Below the pieces are notes generated by a model, which did no database searches, was not told the origin of the DNA, and worked only from the letters and a program-made list of their open reading frames with translations. Below are positions 47,722 through 57,424 of a stretch of 64,000 bases of DNA, one piece after another. Position 1 is the stretch's first letter, and each line of letters begins with the position of its first letter. Source of the DNA: an uncultured Hungatella sp. (lineage in GTDB: Bacteria; Bacillota; Clostridia; Lachnospirales; Lachnospiraceae); assembly GCA_949879795.1 (NCBI GenBank), contig CATLBR010000006.1:1-64000 (forward strand), given 5' to 3'. Position numbers and translations under genes: made by a program.

Positions 47722-47827
47722 AGGGTTTCCTCTATCCCGGCCCAATAGCCATAATGGTATCCTTTAGGCTTTCCTCTGTCCCGGCCCAAATGGCCATAAT
47801 GGTATCCTTCAGGATTTCCTCTGCCTC
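47722..47827. repeat. Tandem 44-45 bp repeat, 2.4 copies
   Basis: Units start at 47722, 47766 and 47811 (partial). The shared part includes TTTCCTCT, TCCCGGCCCAA and GCCATAATGGTATCC. The partial third copy forms the last codons of the 1100-residue gene, so the repeat abuts its stop at 47809. Confidence 0.8.
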
Positions 47828-50800
47828 GCCCCCATCTCTTTGGGGCCCTTGACATTTTCTCTGCGCATACTGCTCCAGTCAGTGGTCTGGGTCTTTCCGC
47901 TGCCAAATCTCCGGCTCATCTCCTCAAAAGAACGCCGCATCCTGCCTCCGGCAGCCTCCCTCAACCGTCCTTCCATCTGCCGCTCCTTCTCATTGTCCGT
48001 CACCCAGTCCCCTGTGGCCAGTTTTCCCGCCTGATCCGCCAGCTTTTTCTCTGTCCTGTCTCCCGCCGGGCCGTCCGGGTTCTCCAGATAAGCCCTCAAG
48101 TCTTTCAGAGAAGAATTGGACAGCCCGTCACAGGCCTCCTGGTACTTGGAAAGCTGGTCCATAGGAATCACCGTCTTCCCCATGGTATCGGCCTGAGAAA
48201 CCTGCCGGATCAGCTCCCGCATCACCGCCGTCTGGGCCGCCATATTCCAGATCGCCTTCGGATCATTCATGGTCTTTGGATCCCCCATGATCCCATTCAC
48301 GTAACCCATGTACAGATTTCCTTTATACATGGCACTGTTGAACATATGAATATTCCTTCTGGCCTCGCAGTCCTCGGGAGTCATATTTCGGAAATACTCA
48401 TCCCTGGATTTTCTCATGTCGTCTCCCATTAGGTTCTCCCCAAGATAGTACCCCTGGGACATCTGCTGCAATTCCCTCTGATTCGTAAACAGATAGGTCA
48501 TGGCAGGCATGAGCGTGGCCAGATCTTTTTGGGAACTCATGGCCTCTATCATCTTCTCAGGGGTGTCCACTTCTCTCCCCAGGAGCTGGGAAAATTCCTT
48601 TTTTAAGTCCACCCTGGAAAATTCCTTCACAGCGTCCGCCACCACTCTGCCCACTCCCTCCGGGGTTCTGAGAGCGGCGTTGGTCTCCTGGGCGATACGC
48701 TTCTTTTCGTCCAGTTTTGCCTCCGGGTTCAGAAGATCTTCCAGAGACATGCCGTTTTTCAGCATCTGTCCGTGTAAAATGGCCATGGTACAGGTTGGAC
48801 GGCTGTTGCTGCCAGGCAGACTGATCCGGTAGAAATTGGCGAAACCGTCCATTGTATCCGAAGGATTCTTTTTTTGTTCCGTGTGCGCCTCTTGAAAAGG
48901 AACTCCCAAAAGCTGCTCAAATTCCTGATCTATCCTTTTCGCTCCCCTGAACTGTCTGTCCTTTTCAACCATGGCCAGCCTGGTCAGCCCTCCAGTCAGT
49001 TTCCGGCTCTGGGAATTGAAGGCTTCCCGGCTTTCCGCCTCCATCTGGTTGGCCTGCTGCCACTGTTCTTTTAAGGGAGTGATCTTCCGAATTCCCAGGA
49101 AGTTTAAAAACCGTTGTCCCGCCGTAGGCCTGGGCTCGTGAAGCAGCCCTCCCCGGTTGACGGCTATGGGGGAGCTTAAGGCGTAGGTATGGTCGGGCTG
49201 CTCTTCAAGGACGGCAAAAGAGATCTTCTGATCCGGCTTCAGACCGGCGGCCACGGTCTCATAACGAAACATCTCCGCCTGTTTTTCCGGGTCCAGGTTC
49301 TTATATTTCTCCCCGAAACGCTCCCGGACCGACTGGCCGTTGATCATGATCAGGTCAAACTGGTCCAGGCCAGCCCGTCTCATAAGATCCTGCTGCCGCC
49401 CGGCGCCAAGATAGGCGAAGGTGGTGTCGAAGGTATTTTTCGCGTAATCTTTCTCCATGTCCGTCAGCCTGGAAGGCTTGGCCATGTGGGCGGCCAGGGT
49501 GTTGGCGTCGATGTGGGGATTCTCCTCAAAATTCATGGTCAGAGTGTCCGGGTGCCGCATGGGCAGGGGCTGAATATCCATGATCTCTTCTATGGTAAGA
49601 TTTCTAAGCCCCACCGGCGCCCTCTCACGGATCTCCCTCTCCATCCCCCGGCGGACAGACTCCTGAACCGGCTCCGGCAGTTCCTCAAAAGCCGCCCTGG
49701 GATCCACAGGCCTGTCAGAGTCCCTTGAATAAGGCCCGTTCTGGCTGATCCGGTTAAAGACAGCGCCAAGGAAAATCCGCATGTTGTCCTCGTCGCTCCC
49801 CATGACAAGGGGTTTCCTGGCCTGATCCATACGCCCATCTATGCCTCCGAGGATTCTCTGCCTCATGGCCTCATCAGGGATTCTCCTGGCGGCCTCCCGG
49901 TTCCCCGACGCCAAATCTTCCTTTATGCTGGCCAGGGTGGTCAGCCGCAGCTGCTCCCTATCCGCCTCCTGGTTGATCCGATTCATGGCGGACAAGAGAA
50001 AGCGGGCCACAGGCTCATGTTCCGGGGCGATAAAAGGCAGCTTTTCCTCGTAGCTTCTCTGGTCCATAAGCAAGCCGGAGGCATTTCTTCCGCCGCCGTT
50101 TATCATATTGGCGGGAATCCTGCCCTCCCGCCACTCCTGGATCATGGCCTGGCCGTATTCCTCCCGCAAAGCCCTCTCTTTGTCCTGATACCAGGCGTCA
50201 AAGAGCCGCTCCTCCTCCCGTGACCGGCGGCGTCCCTCCTGCTGCCTTCTCACGTTGTCATCAAAAATTTTCCCGAAGCTGCTGATCTCCCTCTGCAGTT
50301 CCTGTTCTCCCTTTCGATCCAGAAAACTGCCCTCTCCTCTCAGGTAGGCCTCCAGCCGGCCGGGGCGGGAGGTAGAAAATTCCGTGGCGATCTGGTGGAT
50401 CTGCCCCATTTCAGCGGCGATTTCCCCATAAGACCTTCCATGAGTCAGGATCCCTCCCGCCTCGCCCAGAGTCTTTCCCCCGGCCTCCCCGTAAAGGCGG
50501 CTGTGGCGCTCCACCATATACCGGAATTTCACGGCTTCTCCCAGGCCGACAGAACTCTCCCTGCCATAGGCGGACCCTGCTGCCTGGATAAAAAAACTCC
50601 TGCTGTCCATGCGCCGGTCATAGGTCCTCAGATCCTCCTCCCCGCCGAACCCGTCCACAAAAGCCGCTTTTCTCGCCACCCGCTCCTTGGTCTGGGAATA
50701 GTCGATGTGAAGGCTGGTCAAGGTCTCCAGCCGCTGTCTGGCAGCCTCAAAAGTCTCCGGCCTCGCCGGATCCAGCTCAGGAAAAGGTTCCCGGTCCAGC

Positions 50801-51111
50801 TGGTCGGCGGCTCTCCGGTACATCTGGCCGTAGGCCCGAAGGCTCTGGTTCGCCTCCCCCTCGGTCACGTTCTGGGTGGGATTTCTCCTCATAAAATCCA
50901 CGGCTCCCTCCCCGAGCCTCCGCTTCTCCTCCGGGGACATGGCCGCCATCTGGTCCAGAGTATACCCGGAGGCCAGGCCATACATCAGCACAAAACTGGT
51001 TCTGGACACCCCACGGCTTAAGGTGGCGATCCCGCTGGTGTCCGTGAGAGCGGCAAAAAACCGTTCGTCATTGATCTCCTCTCCAAAAAACAACCGATAA
51101 TCAAATTCCAT
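47809..51111 (-). CDS. Large protein of a conjugative element, function unknown (1100 aa)
   Basis: I do not recognise this 1100-residue protein. It is hydrophilic, without signal peptide or membrane segment, and rich in Arg and Glu with many helical charged stretches (e.g. REISSFGKIFDDNVRRQQEG). It opens MEFDYRLFFGEEINDERFFA, and its C-terminus is basic and serine/arginine-rich. It is last in a run of conjugation genes and starts 15 bp after the 246-residue gene. Size, position and cytoplasmic nature would fit a translocated effector, a structural coupling factor or a relaxosome accessory protein, but none is shown by a motif. The 3' end lies in a tandem repeat. Confidence 0.75.
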   Translation of the reverse strand: MEFDYRLFFGEEINDERFFAALTDTSGIATLSRGVSRTSFVLMYGLASGYTLDQMAAMSPEEKRRLGEGAVDFMRRNPTQNVTEGEANQSLRAYGQMYRRAADQLDREPFPELDPARPETFEAARQRLETLTSLHIDYSQTKERVARKAAFVDGFGGEEDLRTYDRRMDSRSFFIQAAGSAYGRESSVGLGEAVKFRYMVERHSRLYGEAGGKTLGEAGGILTHGRSYGEIAAEMGQIHQIATEFSTSRPGRLEAYLRGEGSFLDRKGEQELQREISSFGKIFDDNVRRQQEGRRRSREEERLFDAWYQDKERALREEYGQAMIQEWREGRIPANMINGGGRNASGLLMDQRSYEEKLPFIAPEHEPVARFLLSAMNRINQEADREQLRLTTLASIKEDLASGNREAARRIPDEAMRQRILGGIDGRMDQARKPLVMGSDEDNMRIFLGAVFNRISQNGPYSRDSDRPVDPRAAFEELPEPVQESVRRGMEREIRERAPVGLRNLTIEEIMDIQPLPMRHPDTLTMNFEENPHIDANTLAAHMAKPSRLTDMEKDYAKNTFDTTFAYLGAGRQQDLMRRAGLDQFDLIMINGQSVRERFGEKYKNLDPEKQAEMFRYETVAAGLKPDQKISFAVLEEQPDHTYALSSPIAVNRGGLLHEPRPTAGQRFLNFLGIRKITPLKEQWQQANQMEAESREAFNSQSRKLTGGLTRLAMVEKDRQFRGAKRIDQEFEQLLGVPFQEAHTEQKKNPSDTMDGFANFYRISLPGSNSRPTCTMAILHGQMLKNGMSLEDLLNPEAKLDEKKRIAQETNAALRTPEGVGRVVADAVKEFSRVDLKKEFSQLLGREVDTPEKMIEAMSSQKDLATLMPAMTYLFTNQRELQQMSQGYYLGENLMGDDMRKSRDEYFRNMTPEDCEARRNIHMFNSAMYKGNLYMGYVNGIMGDPKTMNDPKAIWNMAAQTAVMRELIRQVSQADTMGKTVIPMDQLSKYQEACDGLSNSSLKDLRAYLENPDGPAGDRTEKKLADQAGKLATGDWVTDNEKERQMEGRLREAAGGRMRRSFEEMSRRFGSGKTQTTDWSSMRRENVKGPKEMGARQRKS

Positions 51112-51125
51112 AATATCGCTCCCTC

Positions 51126-51866
51126 CTATTTTTTTCTACTTCCCGGCAAATGTCCTCTCTCACCTGGTTCTCCAAAATCTCTGGAAATTTCCTGCCTGTT
51201 TTCCCGGCAGGGCCTTTCCCTCCGCCTCTCCCCCTTTTCCGGCAGAAACTGCCCAGACAGGCTGTCAAAGGATCTTCTGGTCCTGGCCTCCTTTTTGGAA
51301 CCTTCCTCCACCGGGCGGACCCTGGCCTGCTCCCTCTCCTCCACCTGTCTGGCATAGTCGGCCATGGCCTCCTGATTTTTCCGGTACTGCTCCTGCCGTT
51401 CCCGAGAGATCTCATAGTCTTTCTCCTGAGCCTCAAGGTCAGACATTTCCTTCTGGTAAAATCCAAACCCGGACCAGAACTGTTTCCAGCCCCCGGGAGA
51501 GGCGGGTTTGGGGGATACCGGTGGTTTTAAGGGCAGCACGGGAGTGACAGCCGGGATCTCTTCCCTTCCCACAAGCACCGCCCGCATGGGCCTGTCCGTG
51601 TAAAAGCTCAGAGCGATCTCACCCTCTGTCAGGTTGGTGATCACATGGTTGACAGCCATCTCCAGATTGCTGTCATTGACCTCGATCCCATACTTTTCCC
51701 TGTAAGATTCCCCCTCCACTCTCAGCCGGTCCAGTACGTCTCCCACGCTGGCCTTGGTCACCTGAAAATCAGGGTCCCCTCCGCCGAACAGCCGGACAAA
51801 CTGGGCCTTCACCTGCTCATAAGCGCCCCCTGCTCCGCCCTCCAATACCACCCCGGATTTTGGCAT
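51126..51866 (-). CDS. Conjugative-element protein with charged C-terminal half, function unknown
   Basis: A 246-residue soluble protein. An N-terminal globular part (GGAYEQVKAQFVRLFGGGDP to ALSFYTDRPMRAVLVGREE) is joined by a proline-rich linker (PVLPLKPPVSPKPASPGG) to a long Glu/Arg/Gln coiled-coil tail. Start ATG 51866 follows the preceding stop by one base, so the two genes are tightly coupled. No family recognised. Confidence 0.7.
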   Translation of the reverse strand: MPKSGVVLEGGAGGAYEQVKAQFVRLFGGGDPDFQVTKASVGDVLDRLRVEGESYREKYGIEVNDSNLEMAVNHVITNLTEGEIALSFYTDRPMRAVLVGREEIPAVTPVLPLKPPVSPKPASPGGWKQFWSGFGFYQKEMSDLEAQEKDYEISRERQEQYRKNQEAMADYARQVEEREQARVRPVEEGSKKEARTRRSFDSLSGQFLPEKGERRRERPCRENRQEISRDFGEPGERGHLPGSRKK

Positions 51867-51867
51867 A

Positions 51868-52572
51868 CTACTGCCCCCCTGCCTCCTTAATGTGATAGAT
51901 ACCGGCTCCCGACACCGCCTCATACCGGATCAGCACGCCTCCCGCCGGAATCCAGGTTCCATTTTTCAACCCATAACTGTTTGTCTCTTCCCAGCTGGAA
52001 TAAATCGCCTCTGACACCACAACTCCCCCTGGACAAACCCCTGCCAAAAAGGCTGAGAGGGCTTGAAAATCGTACCATATGGTATTATTTTTCGACCCTC
52101 TGGTATTGCTCAGCTTGCACTTGAGACGTAAAATATACCCATCCGTGGCCTCCTCTTTATAAAAGCTGAACAGTTCCTGATCCTCCGGCCCGAGATAGGT
52201 GATCCTCTTATCCTCCAGGGTCACGCTCCGGGATTCCCCGCAGTCCTCCCCCACAGTCTTCATCATGGCCCTCATCCGCTCCTCCCAGGACAGGAGGCTT
52301 CCCGCCTGGGAAGCTGTGAGAAACGTATTCCGGTTGGGAATCCGGGCTCCCAGGATCTCCCGGTTCTCCCGCCAGATCCCGCTGCTGTCCACATAATATC
52401 CGTCCGGGGAAAATCCGTCATGGACGAAACTTCCGTCCTCCTGGACGTATCTCCAGCCTCCGCCGTCCACTCTCTCCCAACCGGCACCGAAAGCCGTGTC
52501 TGAAAATAAACACATAAAGATCAGACAGAAGACCCCTGCTCTTTTTCCCATCTTACCTCTGTTCTTTCCCAT
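51868..52572 (-). CDS. Secreted protein with cell-wall-binding-like repeat
   Basis: A 234-residue exported protein. The signal peptide (MGKNRGKMGKRAGVFCLIFM ... AFGA) is followed by a segment GWERVDGGGWRYVQEDGSFV and DGYYVDSSGIWREN that resembles choline/glucan-type cell-wall-binding repeats. A C-terminal domain of about 140 residues is unrecognised (FSFYKEEATDGYILRLKCKL). Start 52572 has GGAGGAAAA upstream; the longer upstream frame is not coding-like. It belongs to the conjugation gene run and probably acts at the donor surface. Confidence 0.75.
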   Translation of the reverse strand: MGKNRGKMGKRAGVFCLIFMCLFSDTAFGAGWERVDGGGWRYVQEDGSFVHDGFSPDGYYVDSSGIWRENREILGARIPNRNTFLTASQAGSLLSWEERMRAMMKTVGEDCGESRSVTLEDKRITYLGPEDQELFSFYKEEATDGYILRLKCKLSNTRGSKNNTIWYDFQALSAFLAGVCPGGVVVSEAIYSSWEETNSYGLKNGTWIPAGGVLIRYEAVSGAGIYHIKEAGGQ

Positions 52573-52716
52573 GATTTTTCCTCCATTTCCCCAGGTTCCC
52601 ACCAAAAGTTCCGTTGGGAAGCCGATCATTCCGCTTTTGCCCTCCGGGCAGCGTCTCCTGCCAGAGCGAATGAATACCAGCAGTGTCTGGCAATCCTGAA
52701 CCGATGTCACGATGTT

Positions 52717-52740
52717 GGGGTCAAAAGGTCTTTTGACCCC
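52717..52740. repeat. Perfect 11-bp palindrome
   Basis: GGGGTCAAAAG / CTTTTGACCCC with a 2-bp loop, followed by TCTGATACC. It resembles the element at 40285-40340. It lies upstream of the 234-residue gene, in a 439-bp gap (52573-53011) with no gene. Confidence 0.7.
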
Positions 52741-52816
52741 TCTGATACCGGATTACTCCGCCCTTTGTGTTCCTGCAATCCTCATGTCACTTAGTTAAGC
52801 GAATTCCGTCGTTGCT

Positions 52817-52928
52817 CTCCGTGAGCCTGGACCGTCAGGGCGAATTAATGCTGTGGAGAAGAGACCTGTTTTTCGGGCTCTTCGGAACGTTTAGCAATTC
52901 TGAGCCCAGACGGTCCAGGCTCACGGAG
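52817..52928. repeat. 112-bp palindromic element with 20-bp perfect arms
   Basis: Arms at 52817-52836 and 52909-52928 are perfectly complementary (CTCCGTGAGCCTGGACCGTC and its complement). Inside, GGGC-GAATT-GCT pairs with AGC-AATTC-GCCC, and AAGAGACC with GGGCTCTT, giving a long bulged hairpin. It is a single copy in the window. It lies between the giant lipoprotein gene and the secreted-protein gene. Confidence 0.8.
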
Positions 52929-53011
52929 GGCCCCACGAATACCTAAACGAAACCTAAACCCAGACAGGAAACCCTGCCCAGAGGCCCCGCGAATCCCCAA
53001 GGCAACACGGT

Positions 53012-56000
53012 TCAAGGTTCCGATTTTTTCTTCACTTTTTCCGTATCCATATCCAGCACAAGTCCGACTCCGCACTTTCCCAAAATCTCTGACAGTGTTT
53101 CCTCCCAGCCCCCTCTTCCCGTCTTTTTCTCAGCTCTGTCCAGAGGTTCCCTCATCTCTTTAATAACCTGGTAAAATTCAGCGGACCGAAAGGCCTTTCG
53201 CCTGCCCTCCTCTGTCTCAAACACCGTCTCCTGATAGTTCTTAAACTCTTCTCGGAAAGGGCTGGTCTGATAGCCGGCCGTTTTTAGTTTTTCTTCTACG
53301 ATCAGTTCCTCTATCTCCCGTATCCGGCTCATGGCGGACAATTTCTGAAGAAGAGACTCCCGATCCACAATCTCAGGGCTGAACCCTGTCAGCTCATAAA
53401 ATTGCTCCAGGCCCTGCTCCTGTTTGTTTACCACGCTGTCAGGGCTGACCCGTCCCAGCAGATCCTTAAGATAAGGTTCCCACTGGCTATCCTCTCCCTG
53501 ATCCAGGAAACTCTGCCGTATGTCCCCCAGCACCGTCTCATAGCAGGCCATGTTTTCCATGGAAGCCAGTTCCTTTTCCGTCTTCATATTGGGATCCCAT
53601 GGCTTTTCCAAGGCATCCTGGGCCTTCTGCTGGTCCTGATACTGGCTCTCCCTGTCATTGAGGGCCTTCGCCGCCTGCCTCTCCTGCTGATATTTCCGGT
53701 ACTCCTGCCGCCTGGCCGGTTCCATGTTTCCTATGGCCTGGTCGGACAGTCTCAAGTCCACTAAAAGATTCTCCAAGGTCTTCTCGTAGGCGGCGCTGAT
53801 CAGAAGCCCTTCCTTCTCCAGAAGTTCCGCATCCTGAGCGGGAAAGGGAATCCCCGGCCCAAGGCCTGCCAGCTCATAGATTTCCCGGACAGCCTTTCTC
53901 TGGTCCAACAGCTTTTCTCTCAGCCAACGCCCATAAGTTCTGGTATCCTCCGAGATACGGGAAAATCCCATCTGGCTGGCTATATGTTCCAGTTCCAGGT
54001 CCTGATCTTCTTCGCTCCCGTAAAAAAGGACTCTGGCCTGTCTGTCGGCCTCTTTTTCTTCCTGGTCAGGCTCCAGGATCTTGTAGCTTCCGGCCTTGTC
54101 GACTCCCTCACCCTGTGACCAGGAAAGCCTGTGGGTCCTGTCCAGATATCCATTAGCCAGACTGTCCAGATGGTCCCTCATGGCCTGGCCCTCCAGGGCT
54201 CTCTGGGTCTCATCCAAATCCATGGAATAGCACTTGGCCCTGGAGATATCCGAAGACTGATAGACATATTCCTCTGTGTCATATCCCACCACCATGAATT
54301 TCCGGCTGACAGACCCGCCCTCGTCAGCTTCTTTATAGGGAAAAGCCCGGTAATAGGCCCCTGACTTGAGACTGATGGCAAGTCCGTTGTTCAGATTCAC
54401 CAACATGATTCCCTCTGAGAGGGAACTGACTACCACCTGATCTTTATTTAAAAGACAGAACTGGTCCGCCCCGTAGGTGTCCGACGCCCTGCCCTTTTCC
54501 GTCTTCTCCCTGATCATGTCCTCCTGTTCCTGGGAAACCCAAAGCTGCCCTTCCGTCTTTTCACCGGTCAGGGTCTCCTGTCCATAATGGCTCACCCCAT
54601 AGCTTTTCACCGGGGAGGAAAGTTTGTCCAAAGTGAGAAACAGCCCTGCCCCCACATCGAAGGTGCCGTCCGGATTTTTGGCTCTATAAAATTTGATTCC
54701 CTCATCGGTCACATAAAAGACTACTTCCGTACCCTCTCCCCCAGCCGGGTCTTCATTGGAATCATAGAGCATTCCCACATCAACGGCCCGTCCCGGCACA
54801 TTCTGATCCCACAAAATGTCTCTGCCGTTATTGTAGCGGATACGGCTTTTTACCGGTTCCTGGTTATCTGCCTCTTCCTCTGTCTGTTCCATTTCCGTGT
54901 AGTAGATCCCTCCCAGCTCCCCGGAGGCTGCCACCATCTCTCCCGTGTCCACTTCCTCGATCCAGTTCACCTTTGTTCCCTCTGGGAAAATCAGGCGATA
55001 CCCGGTGGGATAGGGAGCCAGGGTCTCCTGTATGGTTTTGACCACCCTCTGTACAGAGGAATCGCCTCCCCCTTCTGACCCGCCGGATTCCCCCTCACTG
55101 TCTTCTCCGCCGCCAAAGTCCCCCGGACCGCCATCACCTTCCGCTTCGCCAGAATCTCCCGGCTGGCTGCCACTGGTTTCCTGTCCATCATCACTCCCCG
55201 ACTCACCGTCTCCGGCTTCCTCCCGTACAGGCTCTCCCAGTTGTCCCACAGTCTCATAGTAGGAAAATTCCCTGACAGGGGCCAGATCACCTTCCTCAGA
55301 CCTGGCCGTAACCTCCATGGCGGGCCTGGAATGACTGGGGCTTTGATACTGGCCTGGCAATTCAATGTCAGCGTAGCGGCTCACCGCCTGCCTTCCCCCT
55401 GCCCCCTCATAAATACTGGTCTTGTAGGCGTAAACTGCCTCCAGGCCATCGGCTGTCTGGCCGGCAAAGGGTTCCTGGTTGACGTTTTGGTCCTGCTGCC
55501 AGTTTCCAGGCGCCAGCCATGGGATCAGAAGATAATCTCCCGGATCCATGCCGAGATTAAGCCGGTTCTTGATTCCCTGATCTCCCTGGGCCAGAAGGGC
55601 CAGAGACTCCTTTGCCGCCCCTCCCATCTCTTTCCTCTGATTCTCGTCAAAATACCTCCAGAAAATCTCAGGCTGATACCTGCCTTCCCAGGCCGCCCAG
55701 ATTCCCAAATAAAAAAGCCACCGGTTCCTGAGATTTTTCCAGCTCCAATCATTGGCCTCCAACAACTGCCCCAGGGTTAGCTGACAGGAACCCTTTACCT
55801 GGTTGCTCTGGCTCATCCGGTACAGGGTAGAAGAAAACAGGCTGGGAACGCCTGCCAGTTCCATGTTCAGGGTGTTGTTGGTGGTTCGGAAAGGGCTGAA
55901 CCTGTCCGGAACCTTACCTGCCAGCCCGGCCTTGATGTTGTCCATGGTGTAGAGTTCCATGTAGCGTTCCAGATCCTCCAGACTGTGGAAAATCCCCTCT

Positions 56001-57172
56001 TCATCGGTGTTGGCGTCCTCTGTATTCAAGGTCTGCCAGCACCTTACCTGGTCCTCCCACGCCGTGTTCTGAGAATAAAAACCCACAGCAGAGTCCCTGC
56101 CTCCCATATCCAGGTCGTAGCAGGCCACAATGGTTGTAAAGGTGGTATTTTCCACCACCTCATTTTCTTCAAGGTTCCCGTCATCTCCCTCCCCCTCTTC
56201 TTCCATGGGAAGCTCCACCGTAATAGGGATATACACGTACCACATTCCGTCCATGACCACATCGGAAATGGTGACTTCCGCTTTGGCCAGCAGCTCAGCC
56301 GCCTTTTCCCCTCCCCGGCTGGCCGCCTTCTGCTTCAGCCGTGACGCTTCCTGGCTGATCAACGTTCCAAAATCATTGCGGTAAAGTTCCCTGCCCTGAT
56401 CATCATACACATAGGCCGTGGTTCCGCTGAAAATAAAATACTGCCTGTTTCTCACCAGGCGGCTGGCCATGACCCTGGATTTTTCCGCTGAATTTCCCGT
56501 CTCCGCCTGATCTGCCCCGTCTGCCTTATTCCTGCCGCCGTCCAGAATACAGCTGTAGAAAACCTTGTAAGCCCTGGTCCAGGGATTATAGGACATCAAA
56601 ACCAGCACATCATTTCCGGTATCCTTTTCCGCTGTGCCTTCTGGCCCTTTCTCCCCAGCGCCTTCCGTCTCTTTCCCCGCAGCGCCTCCTGCCTCTTTCT
56701 CCGCAGCGTCTTCTGTCTCTTTCTCTGTGGCGTCTTCTGTCTCTTTCCCCGCAGCTTCCTCTGTCTCTTTCTCTGTGGCGTCTTCTGTCTTTTGGGGCGC
56801 TGTCCCCTGAACCGCCAGGACACCAGAGGCCTGCTCTCCGTAATAAGGCGTGCGGTAAGCGTAGATAAAATCACCCTGGTCCGTGTAATCCAGCACCTTG
56901 AAATCAATGATTTTCTCCGGTTCGCTCTCATGATCCGGGAGAATATAAAAGGCATCCCTGCCTTCTATATCATACTTTCTCTCCTGATCCTCCTCTGTCA
57001 CAGCCTGGATCCTGGCACCCACCTGCTCATTGAGATCAAAAACCGGAGGAAGTGTCTCAGGCTCAAAACTCTGAAACCGAAAATCCCCGTTATAGATAAT
57101 GGAATTACAGCCTGTGAAAAAAACACATGCCGCTGACAAAACCACACATATTATCCTTTTCACAATCCGCAT
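53012..57172 (-). CDS. Giant lipoprotein of a conjugative element (1386 aa)
   Basis: An unrecognised 1386-residue surface protein. The signal peptide MRIVKRIICVVLSAACVF ends in FFTGC with the lipidated cysteine at residue 22. Residues about 130-187 are an imperfect KETE/DATEKETE-type acidic repeat. A Gly/Ser/Asp/Glu-rich linker lies near 650-710. Between and beyond are beta-rich globular parts, and the C-terminal third is helical and charged. It follows the pilin gene in the transfer cluster after a gap filled by the structured elements at 57199-57738. A role in cell-cell contact or in the outer transfer channel is plausible but inferred. Start has AAAGGA upstream. Confidence 0.8.
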   Translation of the reverse strand: MRIVKRIICVVLSAACVFFTGCNSIIYNGDFRFQSFEPETLPPVFDLNEQVGARIQAVTEEDQERKYDIEGRDAFYILPDHESEPEKIIDFKVLDYTDQGDFIYAYRTPYYGEQASGVLAVQGTAPQKTEDATEKETEEAAGKETEDATEKETEDAAEKEAGGAAGKETEGAGEKGPEGTAEKDTGNDVLVLMSYNPWTRAYKVFYSCILDGGRNKADGADQAETGNSAEKSRVMASRLVRNRQYFIFSGTTAYVYDDQGRELYRNDFGTLISQEASRLKQKAASRGGEKAAELLAKAEVTISDVVMDGMWYVYIPITVELPMEEEGEGDDGNLEENEVVENTTFTTIVACYDLDMGGRDSAVGFYSQNTAWEDQVRCWQTLNTEDANTDEEGIFHSLEDLERYMELYTMDNIKAGLAGKVPDRFSPFRTTNNTLNMELAGVPSLFSSTLYRMSQSNQVKGSCQLTLGQLLEANDWSWKNLRNRWLFYLGIWAAWEGRYQPEIFWRYFDENQRKEMGGAAKESLALLAQGDQGIKNRLNLGMDPGDYLLIPWLAPGNWQQDQNVNQEPFAGQTADGLEAVYAYKTSIYEGAGGRQAVSRYADIELPGQYQSPSHSRPAMEVTARSEEGDLAPVREFSYYETVGQLGEPVREEAGDGESGSDDGQETSGSQPGDSGEAEGDGGPGDFGGGEDSEGESGGSEGGGDSSVQRVVKTIQETLAPYPTGYRLIFPEGTKVNWIEEVDTGEMVAASGELGGIYYTEMEQTEEEADNQEPVKSRIRYNNGRDILWDQNVPGRAVDVGMLYDSNEDPAGGEGTEVVFYVTDEGIKFYRAKNPDGTFDVGAGLFLTLDKLSSPVKSYGVSHYGQETLTGEKTEGQLWVSQEQEDMIREKTEKGRASDTYGADQFCLLNKDQVVVSSLSEGIMLVNLNNGLAISLKSGAYYRAFPYKEADEGGSVSRKFMVVGYDTEEYVYQSSDISRAKCYSMDLDETQRALEGQAMRDHLDSLANGYLDRTHRLSWSQGEGVDKAGSYKILEPDQEEKEADRQARVLFYGSEEDQDLELEHIASQMGFSRISEDTRTYGRWLREKLLDQRKAVREIYELAGLGPGIPFPAQDAELLEKEGLLISAAYEKTLENLLVDLRLSDQAIGNMEPARRQEYRKYQQERQAAKALNDRESQYQDQQKAQDALEKPWDPNMKTEKELASMENMACYETVLGDIRQSFLDQGEDSQWEPYLKDLLGRVSPDSVVNKQEQGLEQFYELTGFSPEIVDRESLLQKLSAMSRIREIEELIVEEKLKTAGYQTSPFREEFKNYQETVFETEEGRRKAFRSAEFYQVIKEMREPLDRAEKKTGRGGWEETLSEILGKCGVGLVLDMDTEKVKKKSEP

Positions 57173-57215
57173 TTCTCAAAATCCTTTCCGTTTTTTGTGG
57201 GTTGGCAGAAGGTCC

Positions 57216-57424
57216 GTCCCGTCAGGATTGGAATACCATTCGGGCACGCTTTCGCTCTGGTTTGCCAAGCATGTCCGAAAGCCGCCAGTGGCGGTTTCGG
57301 ACACCTCTGCAGCGGTACGTGATGTCACCAACCGTCAGGTTGATGACCTGCTTGCGCTTCAGCGCAATTCCTCTTGGACCGGCGAGGCAAATGTCCCTCA
57401 TTGGTATTCCAATCCTGACGGGAC
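57216..57424 (+). repeat. Family B structured element 1, 23-bp perfect arms
   Basis: The arms 57216-57238 and 57402-57424 pair perfectly (starting GTCCCGTCAGGATTGGAATA). Conserved core blocks shared with element 2 are ATTCGGGCACGCTTTCGCTC, TGCAGCGGTAC, GGACCGGCG and GGCAAATGTCCCTCATTGG. Extra internal hairpins are TCCGAAAGCCGCCA/TGGCGGTTTCGGA, GTCACCAACC/GGTTGATGAC and TGCGC/GCGCA. Confidence 0.88.

Noticed and set aside
47715-47906. Frame encoding repeated GYHYGH/GYHYGY peptides over the tandem repeats
   Set aside because: It overlaps the end of the 1100-residue gene in another frame and has no start site; the repetition comes from the DNA repeat.
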